Origin: Anniella stebbinsi
Lineage: Eukaryota > Chordata > Lepidosauria > Squamata > Anniellidae
Reading direction: 5' to 3'
Length of the DNA stretch: 64,000 bases
Assembly: GCA_029215795.1 (NCBI GenBank)
Contig: JARDYH010000004.1
Span: forward strand, 110,504,001 to 110,568,000
Notes under the pieces: model-generated
The model's database searches: none
What the model was told of the DNA's origin: nothing
The model's input: the letters and a program-made list of their open reading frames with translations, nothing else
Program-made: the position numbers and the translations under genes
Shown here: piece by piece, positions 1 to 11,688 of the stretch
How positions within the stretch are numbered: the first letter of the stretch is position 1
Layout: each line of letters opens with the position of its first letter

Positions 1-158
1 AGATGAGTGTTCCACTCAGGAAGAATGGAGAGGAAATGTGCCGAAACAGGGAACTGTTGGGTCATAATAAAGACAACGAAAGAGGGATGTGGGTGAGTGT
101 GTGCACATCTATATTCAGAGAAATATAAAGTTATAGATGAAGAGGTATAGGATCTCTC

Positions 159-206
<48 letters not shown>
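159..206. repeat. (AT)n(CA)n microsatellite
   Basis: A run of AT dinucleotides (159-176) passes directly into CA dinucleotides (177-206). It is a compound simple repeat with no coding content. Confidence 0.95.
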
Positions 207-209
<3 letters not shown>

Positions 210-2419
210 TATATTGATTATTAGAAATGAAGGAAGGAAATCAATATACTGTATTAATCAATGTTCTTTAATTGGAAATTCTAGAACGTCAGTATGGGTG
301 TTTTTTCCTGATGGGATTGGACAGTGGAGTTCTGAGAGCAGTCGGAGGGAAGGAGAAGATCCAATATGGGCAGTTAGAAGCTGGGGGCTGAGGGGGGGGA
401 GGAAAAGTGTAAAGAAAGGGAGGAAAGAAGTACTCCCCCCCACACACAGTGTGTAACTATAAGGTCTGTGCCTTGTAGTTTAGGGGAGAAAGTTGCATAA
501 AGAAGCTAAGTACCATACATTAGACGATACTGTTTTGTCTATTTTGTTTAATTACATATTTGGCTTGGTTCGCTTTGTACAGGATGATATAAAGTTGTTA
601 CTGGTTTGTTTGGGTGTTGTTGTTGTTGTTGTTGTTTTTAAACCATTACATATGTAACAAGCCCAGCCTAAGAAAAGCAGCTTTGGGAGGAGGTGATTTG
701 GATTGGTGGAGCAGCAAAGGGAAGTTTGTCGAAAATCGAGCAGAGGCTTCCTTTGCAAGCAAAAGAGAAAATGCCTCTATCTGACTTTCTGTGATTGCAC
801 CGTTCCCTCTCAGGTACCTACTGCATAGCCCACTCCATTCAACAACATTCCCCAACTCTCAGGGGAACAATGTGGGGGCTCTGAAAAGGGGGTGGGAAAT
901 TCATCTTCATTTTGTGGACAAGTCTCTGAGTCCAACAAATAGAATAACACACAAGACTGGAAAATGCACTGCCTCATTAGAATCTCACCACCACCTTCTG
1001 TAAGTCTTTATTGTTGGGAGATTTATGGGTACATTGAATTCTCTTCCCCCATTCTTCTGTCTCTTCCCCCTCATTGAGGTCTCCCACCTTGTACCCAACA
1101 CCTAGTTCATTGGTGTTTTATTTGTCTCTTTCTCATACCACGTAATCTGGCTTTTAGCTCTCTCTGGTAAGGCCATCAGAGTGCAATGACTTGTCACATG
1201 GACTGGGTGATTTTTGCTACATCTCCACTTTCAGTATTAGATAAGAATGGTATGACTGGTAGGGGTGTGCAGAGCAGGTCTTCTCTGCCCCGAAATTTGG
1301 GGTGGAGCTCCGTTGAGGTGATTCGCTGCCCTGATTTCAGGAGCGGGTCCCTCTCTCTGCTCTGCCGGATAGTTTGGTGAAAAACCACCCCGTTTTCGGG
1401 TAACCGGTACATTCTTATCAGTGGGGATTAACAGAAATGCTCACAGCTCCCTCAGTTTTAAAGATAAAGTCATGGAAATTGGCACCGTGACAGCTTTTAA
1501 CGAGAGCTTAAGGCATGCCACATTTGGAGCAGATCCCTTCATGCAGTGATTTATAGGGAATTTGTAAAGTGTGAACTCAAATGTCATCTCATGCAGCTCT
1601 CTCATGCCTTGATCTGTATGGAGAGGGAGAGGGAAATGGAAAAAAAGCAGCGGGAAAACTAACAGTGTTTAGCACTATAATAAATAAATGAATATAAATT
1701 AATAAATGCCACAACAGCCAAACAAACCAAATAAACACACACTCACACACTAGCAGGCTTGGATTTTTTTTAAAAAGGTGTTTTTTTCAGTTGGGAGGGA
1801 GTAGACTACAGAAACACAGTAGGAGTTTTAACGATTTTAAGAAGGAGAAAGAGCTTAGAAAAAGAGATAGTGGCTGCCTGGCTGGTTGCAAATCTCTCTC
1901 GCGTGCGTGCGTGTGTTTGTCTCCCACTAGAATGATGACAGGTAAGGAGGACAAAACACTGATTGGAGTGAGGGACAGGAAGACAAGTGTGGCTATTAGC
2001 TATTGGTTAGCCACAGATGTCAATATACCCTCACCCCACTCAGCGTCTTCCAAATATGGAGATATGGAATTGAGACACGTACACACAGCATTGACGCCTG
2101 AAAAACAGTTGGATAATTTCAGAGGCTCTGATTGGGCACACCTCTGCTCTGAAATGATTCTCTTGGTTTAGAAGCGGCCAATCCCCACACTGGAAGATTG
2201 AATGCACCACGGATGTTTGCGGTTATTAGATAATTCCAGGGCGGAGCACATCCCCCTAATGAATGGTGCTGTGAAAATTATCCAATCCCTGCACAGTTCA
2301 CACAAAAGGTTTCCTAAAGGTTTCCTGCGAGACAACAGCCTCTAGGTGGGGTGAGTTAAAGGGGCTTCCATGTGGGGACTATGATATGTAAAAAAAAGAT
2401 TTTTAGGAATAAACTTGAG
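207..2419. other. Stretch without a recognised gene
   Basis: Mostly unique-looking AT-rich DNA. It holds a short GTT-type repeat near 615-638 and a somewhat GC-richer block at about 1255-1415 that resembles the body of an old repeat, though I could not place its ends. The short open frames here, including a 126-codon one at 1791-2171, show no recognisable domain and look like chance frames. Confidence 0.6.
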
Positions 2420-2646
2420 AATGGCTCAATTCGGACGACACGATAGTCAATGGTGGGTTGACTAACTCTAACCCTAACCCTAGGGGGTACTCCCCAAACA
2501 ACATGGTAATAAATAATCAACTGTGGTGTGGATGAGGATCAGCGCTGAGTTGACTATGGCAGCATTGGAATGACACAATAGTCAAAACAACTGACAATTG
2601 TTTCCCCAACACCAGTTGTTTATTGTGTCGTCCGAATTGAGCCAAT
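2420..2646. mobile_element. MITE family B, copy 1
   Basis: A 221-bp non-autonomous DNA transposon (2423-2643) with terminal inverted repeats of about 27 bp, starting GGCTCAATTCGGACGACACG and ending in the reverse complement with few changes. The 3-bp direct flanks AAT (2420-2422 and 2644-2646) look like the target duplication. Two further copies lie at 17199 and 58203 with the same internal sequence. It has no coding capacity. A 3-bp duplication is usual for PIF/Harbinger elements, but the target triplets here are not the usual TWA, so the superfamily is inference. Confidence 0.85.
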
Positions 2647-2673
2647 GTAATTTTATAATGTAAATGTAACTTT

Positions 2674-2962
2674 ACATGTAACTTTAACAGTTGTAGAGCA
2701 AAGGGAATTTCAGCCAGTGTCATTTGTATGCAATTAGTTCCTGGTGATATTCCCTCTTCATCATAACAGTTAAAGTTGCAGGCACTATACTAGAGTGACC
2801 ATATACAAAAGAAGGCAGGGCCCCTGCACCTTTAACAGTTGTGATGAACAGGGAATTTCACCAGGAACTCATTGCATACAAATGACACTGGCTGAAATTC
2901 CCTTTTCTCTACAACTGTTAAAGTTACATGAGCCCTGACCTGGATTTTATCTAGTCACCCTA
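2674..2962 (+). mobile_element. hAT-like inverted-dimer MITE, copy 1 (left end lost)
   Basis: The left arm starts inside the element at the CATGTAACTTTAACAG block, so about 30 bp of the left terminus are missing. The rest matches the full copies at 5435 and 31046: left arm, a short asymmetric spacer containing ACTAGAGTGACC, then the inverted right arm ending GTCACCCTA. The truncated end lies about 30 bp past MITE family B copy 1. Orientation is called from the spacer, because the arms are palindromic. Confidence 0.85.
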
Positions 2963-4225
2963 AGTTTGGGGAGATCAGTAAGCTGAGCACACATCCCTTT
3001 GTACTTTGCAAATGCCACTGCTTCAGAGAACACACCATATAAACTTCCCCTTCATCTTGATTCTGGTGCTTGCAGACTACACACCTTTGAACTCTTCCTG
3101 ATCTTCCACAAGTCCTAACTTCTTGTTTCATTATTTTGTGAATGGCTACTAAAATACAGGTCAGTCTTTTGATGGCTTTCAACATGAGTGTATTTTTGTA
3201 TTTTAGTGACAAAATAACTGAAGGTTTGCTTTACTTTTTAACACAGACCTATTACTTAAATGAAGACTGGGAAATTAAGCAAAGGCTTCCCATGGCAACC
3301 GTTACTTCAAGTTGCTTCCCCCTGGTTTTATCAACAGAAAAGTGACATCCATACAAAATATCATTCCTGATATGAGATACCCTGACTTTTCTGATCAGGA
3401 AGTAATTCGTTGTTTCTGTCTATCTATGGAATTTTTGAGTTGTATTTTTTAGATTGAGCAAGAACTCATAATTTTTCAGATTGAACAAAAACTCATAAAA
3501 TAATAAGTAAAAACAATTTAGAAGATTTTGAATTAGCAGAAAGCCAATTTCCAGCCATTCCAAAAGGAGCCAGATAGCAAATACAAGTTAATGCCAGAGA
3601 GAATGACATGCAATCTACTGAGTATGTCTACTCAGAAGTAAGTCTCATTGAGTTCAATGGGAGTTACTCCTAGGGAAAGGGGTATATGACTGCAGTCAGA
3701 AGAATGTTTAACTGGCAGTGAAAAGTGTAAATAAGGAGCGAATTAAACCTCCCTTTGCAGGGAGTTTCACAGGTTAGGTGTCACAACAGTAAATTGAAGG
3801 CCAGCTTTATGAAAAGGTGCAATACAAAGCAGAACATTATTAGAAATCTCAAAGCATGAGGAGTTACAGGAGGAGGTGCTATCTAAGTGTAATTTCTACT
3901 GTATTTGGATCTTCGAAATGCAAGCAATGGAACTCTGATATCCATTTTGAAAAGAAGAAGAAAAAGCAAGAGTCACGTGGCACCTGAAAGCTATACAACA
4001 ATTTTCTTACGACATGAGCTTTGGTAGGCAAGGTTCTGCTTCATCAGATAGACAAGCAGCTCTTATCTAAGAAATTTCATTTCACATGAATTTATAGGGC
4101 TTTAAGGTGCCTTAGAACTCTTTGTTGAGATGAACATGGCTACCCTTCTGGAATCCTGGACAAATACACACAAACATTTCACATTGATCCAACTTTCCCT
4201 TCAACAGTATTCTTAAGAATAGAAG
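2963..4225. other. Stretch without a gene; old interspersed repeat pieces
   Basis: Two pieces look like degraded interspersed repeats. One at about 3620-3700 has the phrase AGTAAGTCTCATTGAGTTCA. The other at about 3972-4160 has GTGGCACCTGAAAGC near its left end and AAGGTGCCTTAGAACTCT near its right. Both sequence types recur in reptile genomes as far as I recall, but I cannot name the family. The rest looks unique. Confidence 0.5.
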
Positions 4226-4341
4226 GGCACAATCCTATGCACATTTAGACAGGAAAAAGTCTAAAACTCCAAGCATTCCATCCAGCAATGCTGGGTGTTG
4301 TAGGACTCTTTTCTGTCTGAACGTGCATAGGATTGCGCCCA
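4226..4341. mobile_element. Short inverted-repeat element (about 116 bp)
   Basis: The ends are near-perfect inverted repeats of about 35 bp. The left end reads GGGCACAATCCTATGCACAT and the right end closes with ATGCATAGGATTGCGCCC-type sequence (GTGCATAGGATTGCGCCC). The interior is short and non-coding. It has the shape of a miniature inverted-repeat transposon. I could not establish a clean target duplication; only AATAG is shared near the flanks. Confidence 0.6.
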
Positions 4342-5434
4342 ATAGTTACATCCTTAAGTAGTCTCTATGACTTGCATGACAGAAGCTGGGGATGATTCAA
4401 AATGTATGCAACTCGCCTGTTGGTGCCACTGAAAAGCTCTTGCTGTCAATCCAGGCTCAGGAAGTGATGTTTAAACAACTTACTGCTGGGGGCGAAAACA
4501 CACACCCTTATTTGTGTTGATGATCTACACTTGGGGAGTGATTTCTGAACTCCACTTCCACCATACTCTTATCCCATCAGGGGCAGTGTTCATGCTCTTG
4601 GGGGTACATGCTTTCCTCTAGGTGCACCTGACATTGGGGCCGGAGCTCACAGCTGGCATTAGACCTGGCCCCTGTGACTTGGCATGGTCACTGCTGATAC
4701 CTTGCCCGTCCCCTCTTAATTTTTGTTTTCTGACCTAGTTGTCTGAGCAGTGCTGAGTGGCTTGATCTAGCCACCCTTTCAGTCCCACCTGCCCAGCGCT
4801 GTGGGGAGTACTGCCATTGCAGCCAGCAAAGTCTACTAGGGCCCAGAGACAAGAGGGGTGGGGCACTGTGCTCCCTCAAGCTGGAGTTATACTGTATGTG
4901 CTTGGATAAGGACTTCAAATGCAGCACAAGCAAGGGTTTTCCAGCAGCAACCAAAGGTGGATGTCTACTTTGAACAAATTAGACACGTTAAGTGATTAAT
5001 TGAAGGGACAGAAAACAATATACAAGAATTCCTTTTTTGGGAAGTTGATAGCAAGATGATCAAAAGGCAGATGAAGCTGTGTCAGTCCAGTAAGGGAGTG
5101 TGTGGAGTCGTATAAAGAAAGCCCATTAACTTTGCACATTATGTTTATTATTTGCTTAAATTAGATTATTCGTGTGTTGTTGTTGTTTTAAAAAAAGAAA
5201 CAGAAAGAAAACTCTATTCAGATATATTTCTCAAATCAACAGAGTTTTTCCCAGTGCCTTACAGAGAGGTTCTTACTTGGTATCCATCCCCACGCTCATG
5301 TACATTGTAGCTGCTAATCTCCTATGTGCAAAAGAGTTTGGGGGAAATGTGTAGGAATGTAGGTGTATTTTTACCTGACTTCTTAGTGTTGACTCTACCT
5401 CTTGTATAGGAAGGTGGGCGAGGAGACATACAGT
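4342..5434. other. Stretch without a recognised gene
   Basis: I see no repeat or coding signal I can name. The 88-codon minus-strand frame at 4688-4954 has no recognisable domain. Confidence 0.5.
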
Positions 5435-5762
5435 TAGGCTGACCAGATAAAATCCAGGTCAGGGCTCCTGTAACTTTAACAGTTGTATAGAAAAGGGAAT
5501 TTCAACCAGTGTCATTTGTATGCAATTAGTTCCTGGTGAAATTCCCTCTTCATCACAACAGTTAAAGGTGCAGGCACTATACTAGAGTGACCATATACAA
5601 AAGAAGGCAGGGCCCCTGCAACTTTAACAGTTGTGATGAAGAGGGGATTTCACCAGGAACTAATTGCATACAAATGACACTGGCTGAAATTCCCTTTTCT
5701 CTACAACTGTTAAAGTCACAGGAGCCCTGACCTGGATTTTATCTGGTCAGCCTAATACAGTT
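5427..5762 (+). mobile_element. hAT-like inverted-dimer MITE, copy 2 (complete)
   Basis: The complete element spans 5435-5754. It begins TAGGCTGACCAGATAAAATC and ends with the reverse complement. The two arms of about 145 bp are inverted copies separated by an asymmetric spacer that carries a third terminus-like motif (TAGAGTGACC at 5583). The segment 5583-5754 therefore looks like one complete monomer joined to an inverted, nearly complete second monomer. The flanks carry the 8-mer ATACAGTT on both sides (one T shared with the left end), which fits an 8-bp hAT target duplication. No transposase is encoded. Confidence 0.88.
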
Positions 5763-8700
5763 TTAGCTAGTGCCATTAACTGTATATTAAATGTCTGGCT
5801 ATGTAAAGAGCTAGGAATTTACAACTCTGTACACTTAAGTATCATCAAAAGTGTCATCCCAGGTGTTCTGTTTTCAAGGTCAGTGCCACGACAACATACC
5901 ATGTGTAGCATACAGTAGAATTTGTATAGGAGACATATGGAGTAGATGGAGCCATAATTTAGTACGCCAAGCCTATGTAACCAACCTATTTTAAACAGTA
6001 TATGTCCCTAGCTTGCCTTCATGAAATTGACTGCAATTTTCATAGATGTCAACCTTTCTGCAAGCAGGGAAGAAAGTTGTTTGACCCCAGTTCTGGTCTC
6101 AGTTATCCTAAAACAAGCTAACTCTATTGAGGTTATTGCAGTAAGGAAATCAATATTGTTCCTAAATATTTACATGTCTGTCAATTAGATCAGAAAAATG
6201 TAATTCAGCAAGGGTCTCTTCCCCCCCCCCCCCCCACTTCTTGAAAGTGTGCAGTGTAGACACAGTGAATTCTGAACTGGCAATAACTTGAGAAATTGTA
6301 CTAACCTGTCTGGTCACTGTACTTAAAGGTAATTTTTGCAAACGTCATATTACTGGGTAAAACTGTTCCTGGGTGCATTCAGATGGATGGTGCCTAGCAC
6401 CACCAATCAGAAGACAGTATGGAGCTATTCTATCTTTTCTTGTGTTTTCTGTGATAAGGAAAATGATGGAAGAAGTGGTGGGAAAACATGGGAGGGCTAC
6501 AAATGGAAGAAGATGGCATTTCAACTCCCTTCCCTGTAAAACCTCGTGACCAAACTAGGGCAATTGAACAATGAAAGCCTGTTCTGGAAGCAGCCCTGGA
6601 CTGTACCACTTCAGATTGCAAGTGGGGGGGGGGAATCACATAATAATCCTACTGTGTCAGTATCCAACAGTGTCATTCCGTTGGCATAAATGACGTTGCA
6701 CAAGGGGAAACTAGGTTCTAAACTATGCACAAGAAGAATCCAACTAAGGTTACATTTGCGCAAGCAAGTGGTTTTGCATAACTCCTGTGCATCCTATTGT
6801 GCAACCCAGTTGTGCATACCCAGTGTAACCAGCTATGCAACTGATTGCAGCCGTTGTGAAATATACACAACAACCTGCTCACACAACCTGTTGCGCGAGC
6901 ATAATGGGCGACGGAAGATTCAGCAGTTAGTGGAACGTCACCTTTGGATACTGCTCATTGAATCCCACCCCCACCCCAGTAATAAAAAAAAGCATTTCTC
7001 CAGAGAAAATGAGCATGACAGAGAAGGTGAAGGTGTTGGGTTTTTTTATTTTTGTTTTTTTAACATGAGGGAGCTTTCAAATATGTGACTCCTCCCCCCC
7101 CCCCACACCTGCGGTCTGCAACAGTTCAGTCCAGGAACAAATTTATGACTGTGTATAACATGGAACCTGAATGGTGAGATCACTAGACTATCCATGACAA
7201 GCTGACTAAAAATGACACCCAGTGCTTTGGATGGCTAGTGATCATTTTACATGGTGAAACAAGTGAAGGGCTACATTTCTGTGACTGAAAAGGGCACAGC
7301 ACACTGTGTAACTTACAATGCCATGAGAAAAAGACTGCCCCCCTCCCTGGATATGTGCAAAAGTGTTTGTTTTTAATAATACAATTCTGTTCTTAAAAGA
7401 GAATGTGGGGGGAGAATTCTTTTTGAGCTGTTCCTGTTGTTTCTTATCTTCCAATATATACATTTTTGTCCCAGGAAATGTCTAGAATGCCTTCTGGCTG
7501 GTTTTAAATAAACATGAAATCTCCCTTGCAAGTCAGTGTATTTCAAATAATTACAAAGGGGGAAGTGTGCTCAGATTATTACAGCTCAGAGTTTTAAAAG
7601 GGTCAACAATCTCATGGAGTAATTAAAATGCATTGTCTTTATCGTTAGCCCCTAAGTCTTCTGCTATCACATACCTACATTAGGCCTGGGTAGACTTTTA
7701 TTATGTCTGCAGAATAATCTGTTCCTGTACGCTAAGCTGCATTGCTCAACTAGGATCAAACATTACTTGACGCATGTTACTGTTGTCATTTCATTTCTCG
7801 CTAAAACCTTGTTTACTTGCTTCCTGTTATTAATTATGGGAAACAGGATCCTTTTGGGCTTGAGAAGAGGCGCTTTTAACTCCTGTCTAGACTTTTCAAT
7901 GAACGTATTGATGAGGTCTTTCATGTTTCTGCTTAACCAGAGATTGAGGTAACAATTCATTGCAGCACAAACAATGTAAAGGCTCATTATTTCATGCCAA
8001 AAAAAAAATATCGCTACAGCTCCTGCCTTTCTTATCAGTTACTGGAGTAATAATTTCTTACAGTTGGATCCTTCCTCATATTGTCAGACTGATTAATTAA
8101 CAGTACAGACACTGTAGGAGCTCAGATCACAACAGCCTACAGAAATTGTAAAAGTTCAGCATTACTGGTCCATAAAATACTGGGAAGTAGATGCCCTATG
8201 TAGCAGGACAGAAAAGGCCCTTCTGCAAAACCAGATTTTCAATTTCTCTTTGGTTTCATGGGAAATTCTAAAGTCACATATACTTCTGCTGAAGATTTGT
8301 GGATTGTAGAAAAAGGTAACTGCAGTGACAAGAAAAAGGCGGCTTTACAGCAATTATGTACAGTTCTTGTTGTTGAGAAGATATGAGAACTTAAGATTCC
8401 AAGTAATACTTATAAAGGGTGTTTCTTGAACTGTGTGGGGAACTTATCTTAACTTACAAAAGAAGGAGGGAAGCACTCGGCAGCAGCAGCAGCGTCCACC
8501 GAAATTTGCAGATAGAGCATGCATTTGTCAGAACGTAGTAAGGAGCTGTGTGAAGTCTTATCCTACAGTTCACAGTATATTTCATGGGTTTTCTCGTTAT
8601 CCCAGCTCTGTCCCCTCCCTACTTTGACAGTTACTGTCTTGCAGTTGTTTTAAGAGCTTTTGACTCTCTCCAGCTATGAGAGTTCCCCTTTTCTAAGCCC

Positions 8701-9300
8701 CTCTAATAGTGCTGAGTGGACAAAAAATTACAGATGCGGGGAAAAGCTGACAAATGACTGCATAGTCCCTCCCCCCCCTCCCTGCCTCCCAGTGCCTCGA
8801 CAGTCAGAGCTTCTGCCAAAACATGCCTGAAAGCTAGCGAAGGAGACAAAGGCGCAAAGTTCCCATTTGCTCGAGGAAAATAGATTTCATGTGTAAAACA
8901 CTGGCAAGAAGAATAGCACGCTGGCAAGATGTCCGTAGCTTCGGAGGCAAAGAAGAATATTCTTAGGAAGATGAGCCTCGTATATGTCAGCATCAACAAA
9001 ATAGCTGCAAATAGACACTTCAAGAGGCATGAAAGCTCATGCAGAGAAAACTGAATAGAAGATCTTGAGTTTCGTAGAAAACAAACTCATTTTCTACTCC
9101 AGGCTGTTCGTGCTCTTTGCCAAGAATTTCTTTTTTTTTTCAAGTACTGAAACAAGGAAACTCAAAATGTGTGCCGCCAATAAATTATGCAGATAAAGTA
9201 AATCTGCACATATTTGATGAATATGAATACTTTAATCTAAGACTGAGAACCAGGCACTCAGAGTTTGAAATGTTTTCCACAGGTCGGGCAGTGAAGGCTA
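5763..9300. other. Stretch without a recognised gene
   Basis: Unique-looking DNA with homopolymer runs (C-run near 6221-6235, C-run near 7087-7098). No long coding frame or recognisable repeat is seen. The segment 7490-8060 is free of obvious repeats and has a balanced, low-CpG composition, so it could hold conserved noncoding DNA, but nothing in one sequence alone can show that. Confidence 0.5.
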
Positions 9301-9482
9301 GGGCCATAGCTCAACGGCAGACTGCATGCATTACATGCAGAAGGTACAGTCCTCAGCATCTCCAGGTAAGGCTAGAAAAACTCAAACCTGAAATCCCGGA
9401 GAGCTGCCGCCGGTCAGTGTTGACAGCACTGGGCTAGATGCACCAAGGGTCTGACTCAGTTTAAGGCATCTTCCTATGTTCC
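9301..9482 (+). mobile_element. tRNA-derived SINE
   Basis: The head resembles a tRNA gene: GGGCCATAGCTCAACGGCAG contains a Pol III A-box-like stretch (about 9307-9317). It is followed by the usual body, with GGAGAGCTGCCGCCGGTCAG and a tail reading CTGACTCAGTTTAAGGCATC. The B box is diverged. Related copies lie at 33356 (-), 36301 (-), 59108 (+) and 59327 (+). It is non-coding and would depend on a LINE for movement. Confidence 0.8.
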
Positions 9483-9508
9483 TGAGCTCATGTAACAACA
9501 AGGGCCTT

Positions 9509-10212
9509 GTCTGCATCAGCCGTTTATTCCTGAATAATATCGCAGTCCCCTACCGGGCCACGTGACATTCACCTACTCCTGCGGTGATTTCGGGTTGACC
9601 ACTCAGTTATTCAGGAATATCGCTGACTGGATTTGTCATGGCTTTTCCAGCTCTCTCGCTACAATCCCAATGTCCTCAGCTGATGTGCCCCCCTTCTCAA
9701 AGATGTTGCTGGTCGGTGCGAGCTCCTGGCTTGGTGAACAGCCAAACTTGCTGTCAGGGGCATGTGTCCAATGGATTTGGGCATGTGTCCAATGGATTTG
9801 GACATGTGCAGGAGTAGCGTCCACCATTTTCGGCACATTTTAAAAAATTCATTATCGGCGTGTTTTGGTGCCAACCGTGTGTATTTTTTGTTAAAAAAAC
9901 ACAAACATATCAATGCGAGGAGCGCTTCTTCGACACAGTAGCTATCCCCCCCCCCCCCCGTTGTTGTGTATCTGCACTGGTGCACATCTCGGAGGAGTTA
10001 TTAAAAAAGAAATTCCATGCCCCGTACCCATCTGTCCAGTCCTACACATTCGGAACCACCATCGCGGGGCAGACATCCTCCCGCAACGGATCTCCTTTAC
10101 TTGTGGGAAACTTCCTTCGCATGTCCCCTGTGAGTGACAATCATGGAAGCAGGAAACCTTGCAATTATCCCTCCTCCATTTTGAAAGGGCTATAAGTGTA
10201 GATTAGGCCATA
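9509..10212. mobile_element. Candidate ~700-bp foldback DNA transposon
   Basis: The left end GGCCTTGTCTGCATC and the right end GTGTAGATTAGGCC are roughly inverted and resemble the AGGCC...TCTACACC ends seen at 24472, 42535 and 51634. Inside is a 21-bp tandem repeat (9761-9810), a poly-C run near 9948-9959 and AT-rich linkers. No coding frame is recognisable. I could not find a clean target duplication, so the call rests on the end similarity alone. Confidence 0.4.
9761..9810. repeat. 21-bp tandem repeat, about 2.4 copies
   Basis: The unit CATGTGTCCAATGGATTTGG plus one base is repeated perfectly twice (9761-9780 and 9782-9801) and then partially. Confidence 0.9.
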
Positions 10213-11544
10213 GTGCCAAGGGATGGAGATCGGAGAAAAGGGGATTAAGCCATCAGTGCCATGAGCCACTTCCTATCTGATAATACCAAACTCCAGTAAT
10301 TGAATATGAAAGGACAAGGATTGGCAAATCTTATGACAAATAAATAATTCCAAAAAGTCCTTGCAGAAAAACCCACTTCTCCCCGAAACATTTCCTCCAG
10401 GATCTAGTAGCCTGGAACATAAAAGTACATGGAGCCTCCATAGAAGCAGGCTGCTTCTCAAGTCTGATTCAGCATTCTGGGAATTACACTTTTCCAAGAT
10501 ACACTTTTTCAAGCTCTTCCTAGAGGCATGGGTGTGCATCTGATTTCCAAGAGGTAACACTGGAGTGTTTGCACAGTGTTCATGGAATCACTTGCTTAGT
10601 TGGACATCCCTAGTGCCAAGAAGTATGATAGCATCTGTATTCAATGCGTAATCCAAAGAAGCAGGGGAAACAGTAGAATTGTTCTTCACACTTGACAGGA
10701 TGTTATGGATGATCAGCCAGTAGATGATCACCTAGACTGGCTGACTACACCATAGTATGTTGAGAAGGTGCAGTAGCTTTGTGGGTGAGGGTTGCTTGTC
10801 AGTCTTATGACTACCCAATACATTGGTAAGAGAGAGACTGCTGCTAATGCAACAGTTCTGCTGCAATACTCTTGGCTGAGTACTGACTGTTCATAACCTA
10901 TTTGGCTGCCTTGGCTCTTATTTTCCACTGTTAACCTTGATGTTTCTAGGACTAGCTATCATTTTGGCTCCCAGCTTCCATAACCATACCCCTTGCCTGT
11001 TGATGACCAAGTCTGATGTGCTAGCATCATGCTTCCTCATGTTCTTATGTGGCTCCATATTCATCAGTTGTTCAAAACTATTGGTGATGGATGCCTCTAT
11101 CCCTTCTGGTTTATATTTAAGGTCTAGATTCTGGATTTTGTGCTAGATTCCTGAATCTGTATTCGCAAAGTGAAATCTCAAGCTCAGGTTACAGATAATC
11201 ATAGTTTTAGAGTTGGAAGGAACTTGGAGTTCATTTACTCCAACAACTTCTTCAATTCAGGATGATGCTACTATAGCTTCCTCGACATGATCATCTACTT
11301 AAATAAATTCTATGAAGGAAAGCCTATGACCTCTTTTGGCATCTGCTCCACTGTCAATCATGTTACATTTACCACAGAGATGGGCAACCCATGTCAAGCT
11401 TCCCATCCCTTGGACCTATGTCCAAGCATTGTCCACTGCCATAAGTTCTCACAAAAAGCAGATGAGGAAGCAGACCTATGGCTCAAGTGGACTGCTTCGG
11501 GACTGCTTCGGGAGCAGAAACACATGTTTATAAATTTCCAGGAC
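10213..11544. other. Stretch without a recognised gene
   Basis: No coding or repeat family is recognised. A phrase near 11198-11240 (ATAGTTTTAGAGTTGGAAGG) looks like part of an old interspersed repeat. Confidence 0.45.
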
Positions 11545-11688
11545 TAGGAGTGGGCAACCTGTGGCTCTCCAGATGCTGTTGGACTTCAACTCCCACTCCC
11601 ATCATCCCTGACTAATGACCATGCTGGCTGGGGCTGATGGGAGTTGGAATTCAACAACATCTTGAGGGCCACAGGTTGCCCACCCCTA
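11545..11688. mobile_element. hAT-like MITE family C, copy 1
   Basis: A 144-bp palindromic element. The left end TAGGAGTGGGCAACCTGTGG and the right end CCACAGGTTGCCCACCCCTA are inverted repeats. The core contains GGACTTCAACTCCCA and its inverted partner GATGGGAGTTGGAATTC. Related elements at 24137 and 28868 have clear 8-bp flanking duplications. At this copy the flanks match only weakly. Confidence 0.75.

Noticed and set aside
1791..2171. 126-codon open frame on the plus strand
   Set aside because: No recognisable domain, unlike codon bias, and no splice or promoter context. The length is within chance for a 64-kb window.
2466..2485. Considered as an interstitial telomere or chromosome-fusion scar
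   Set aside because: Only two hexamer units, lying inside a MITE copy. This is too short to support a fusion.
9301..9372. tRNA-like sequence considered as a functional tRNA gene
   Set aside because: The cloverleaf is not complete, the B box is diverged and the sequence continues into the SINE body.
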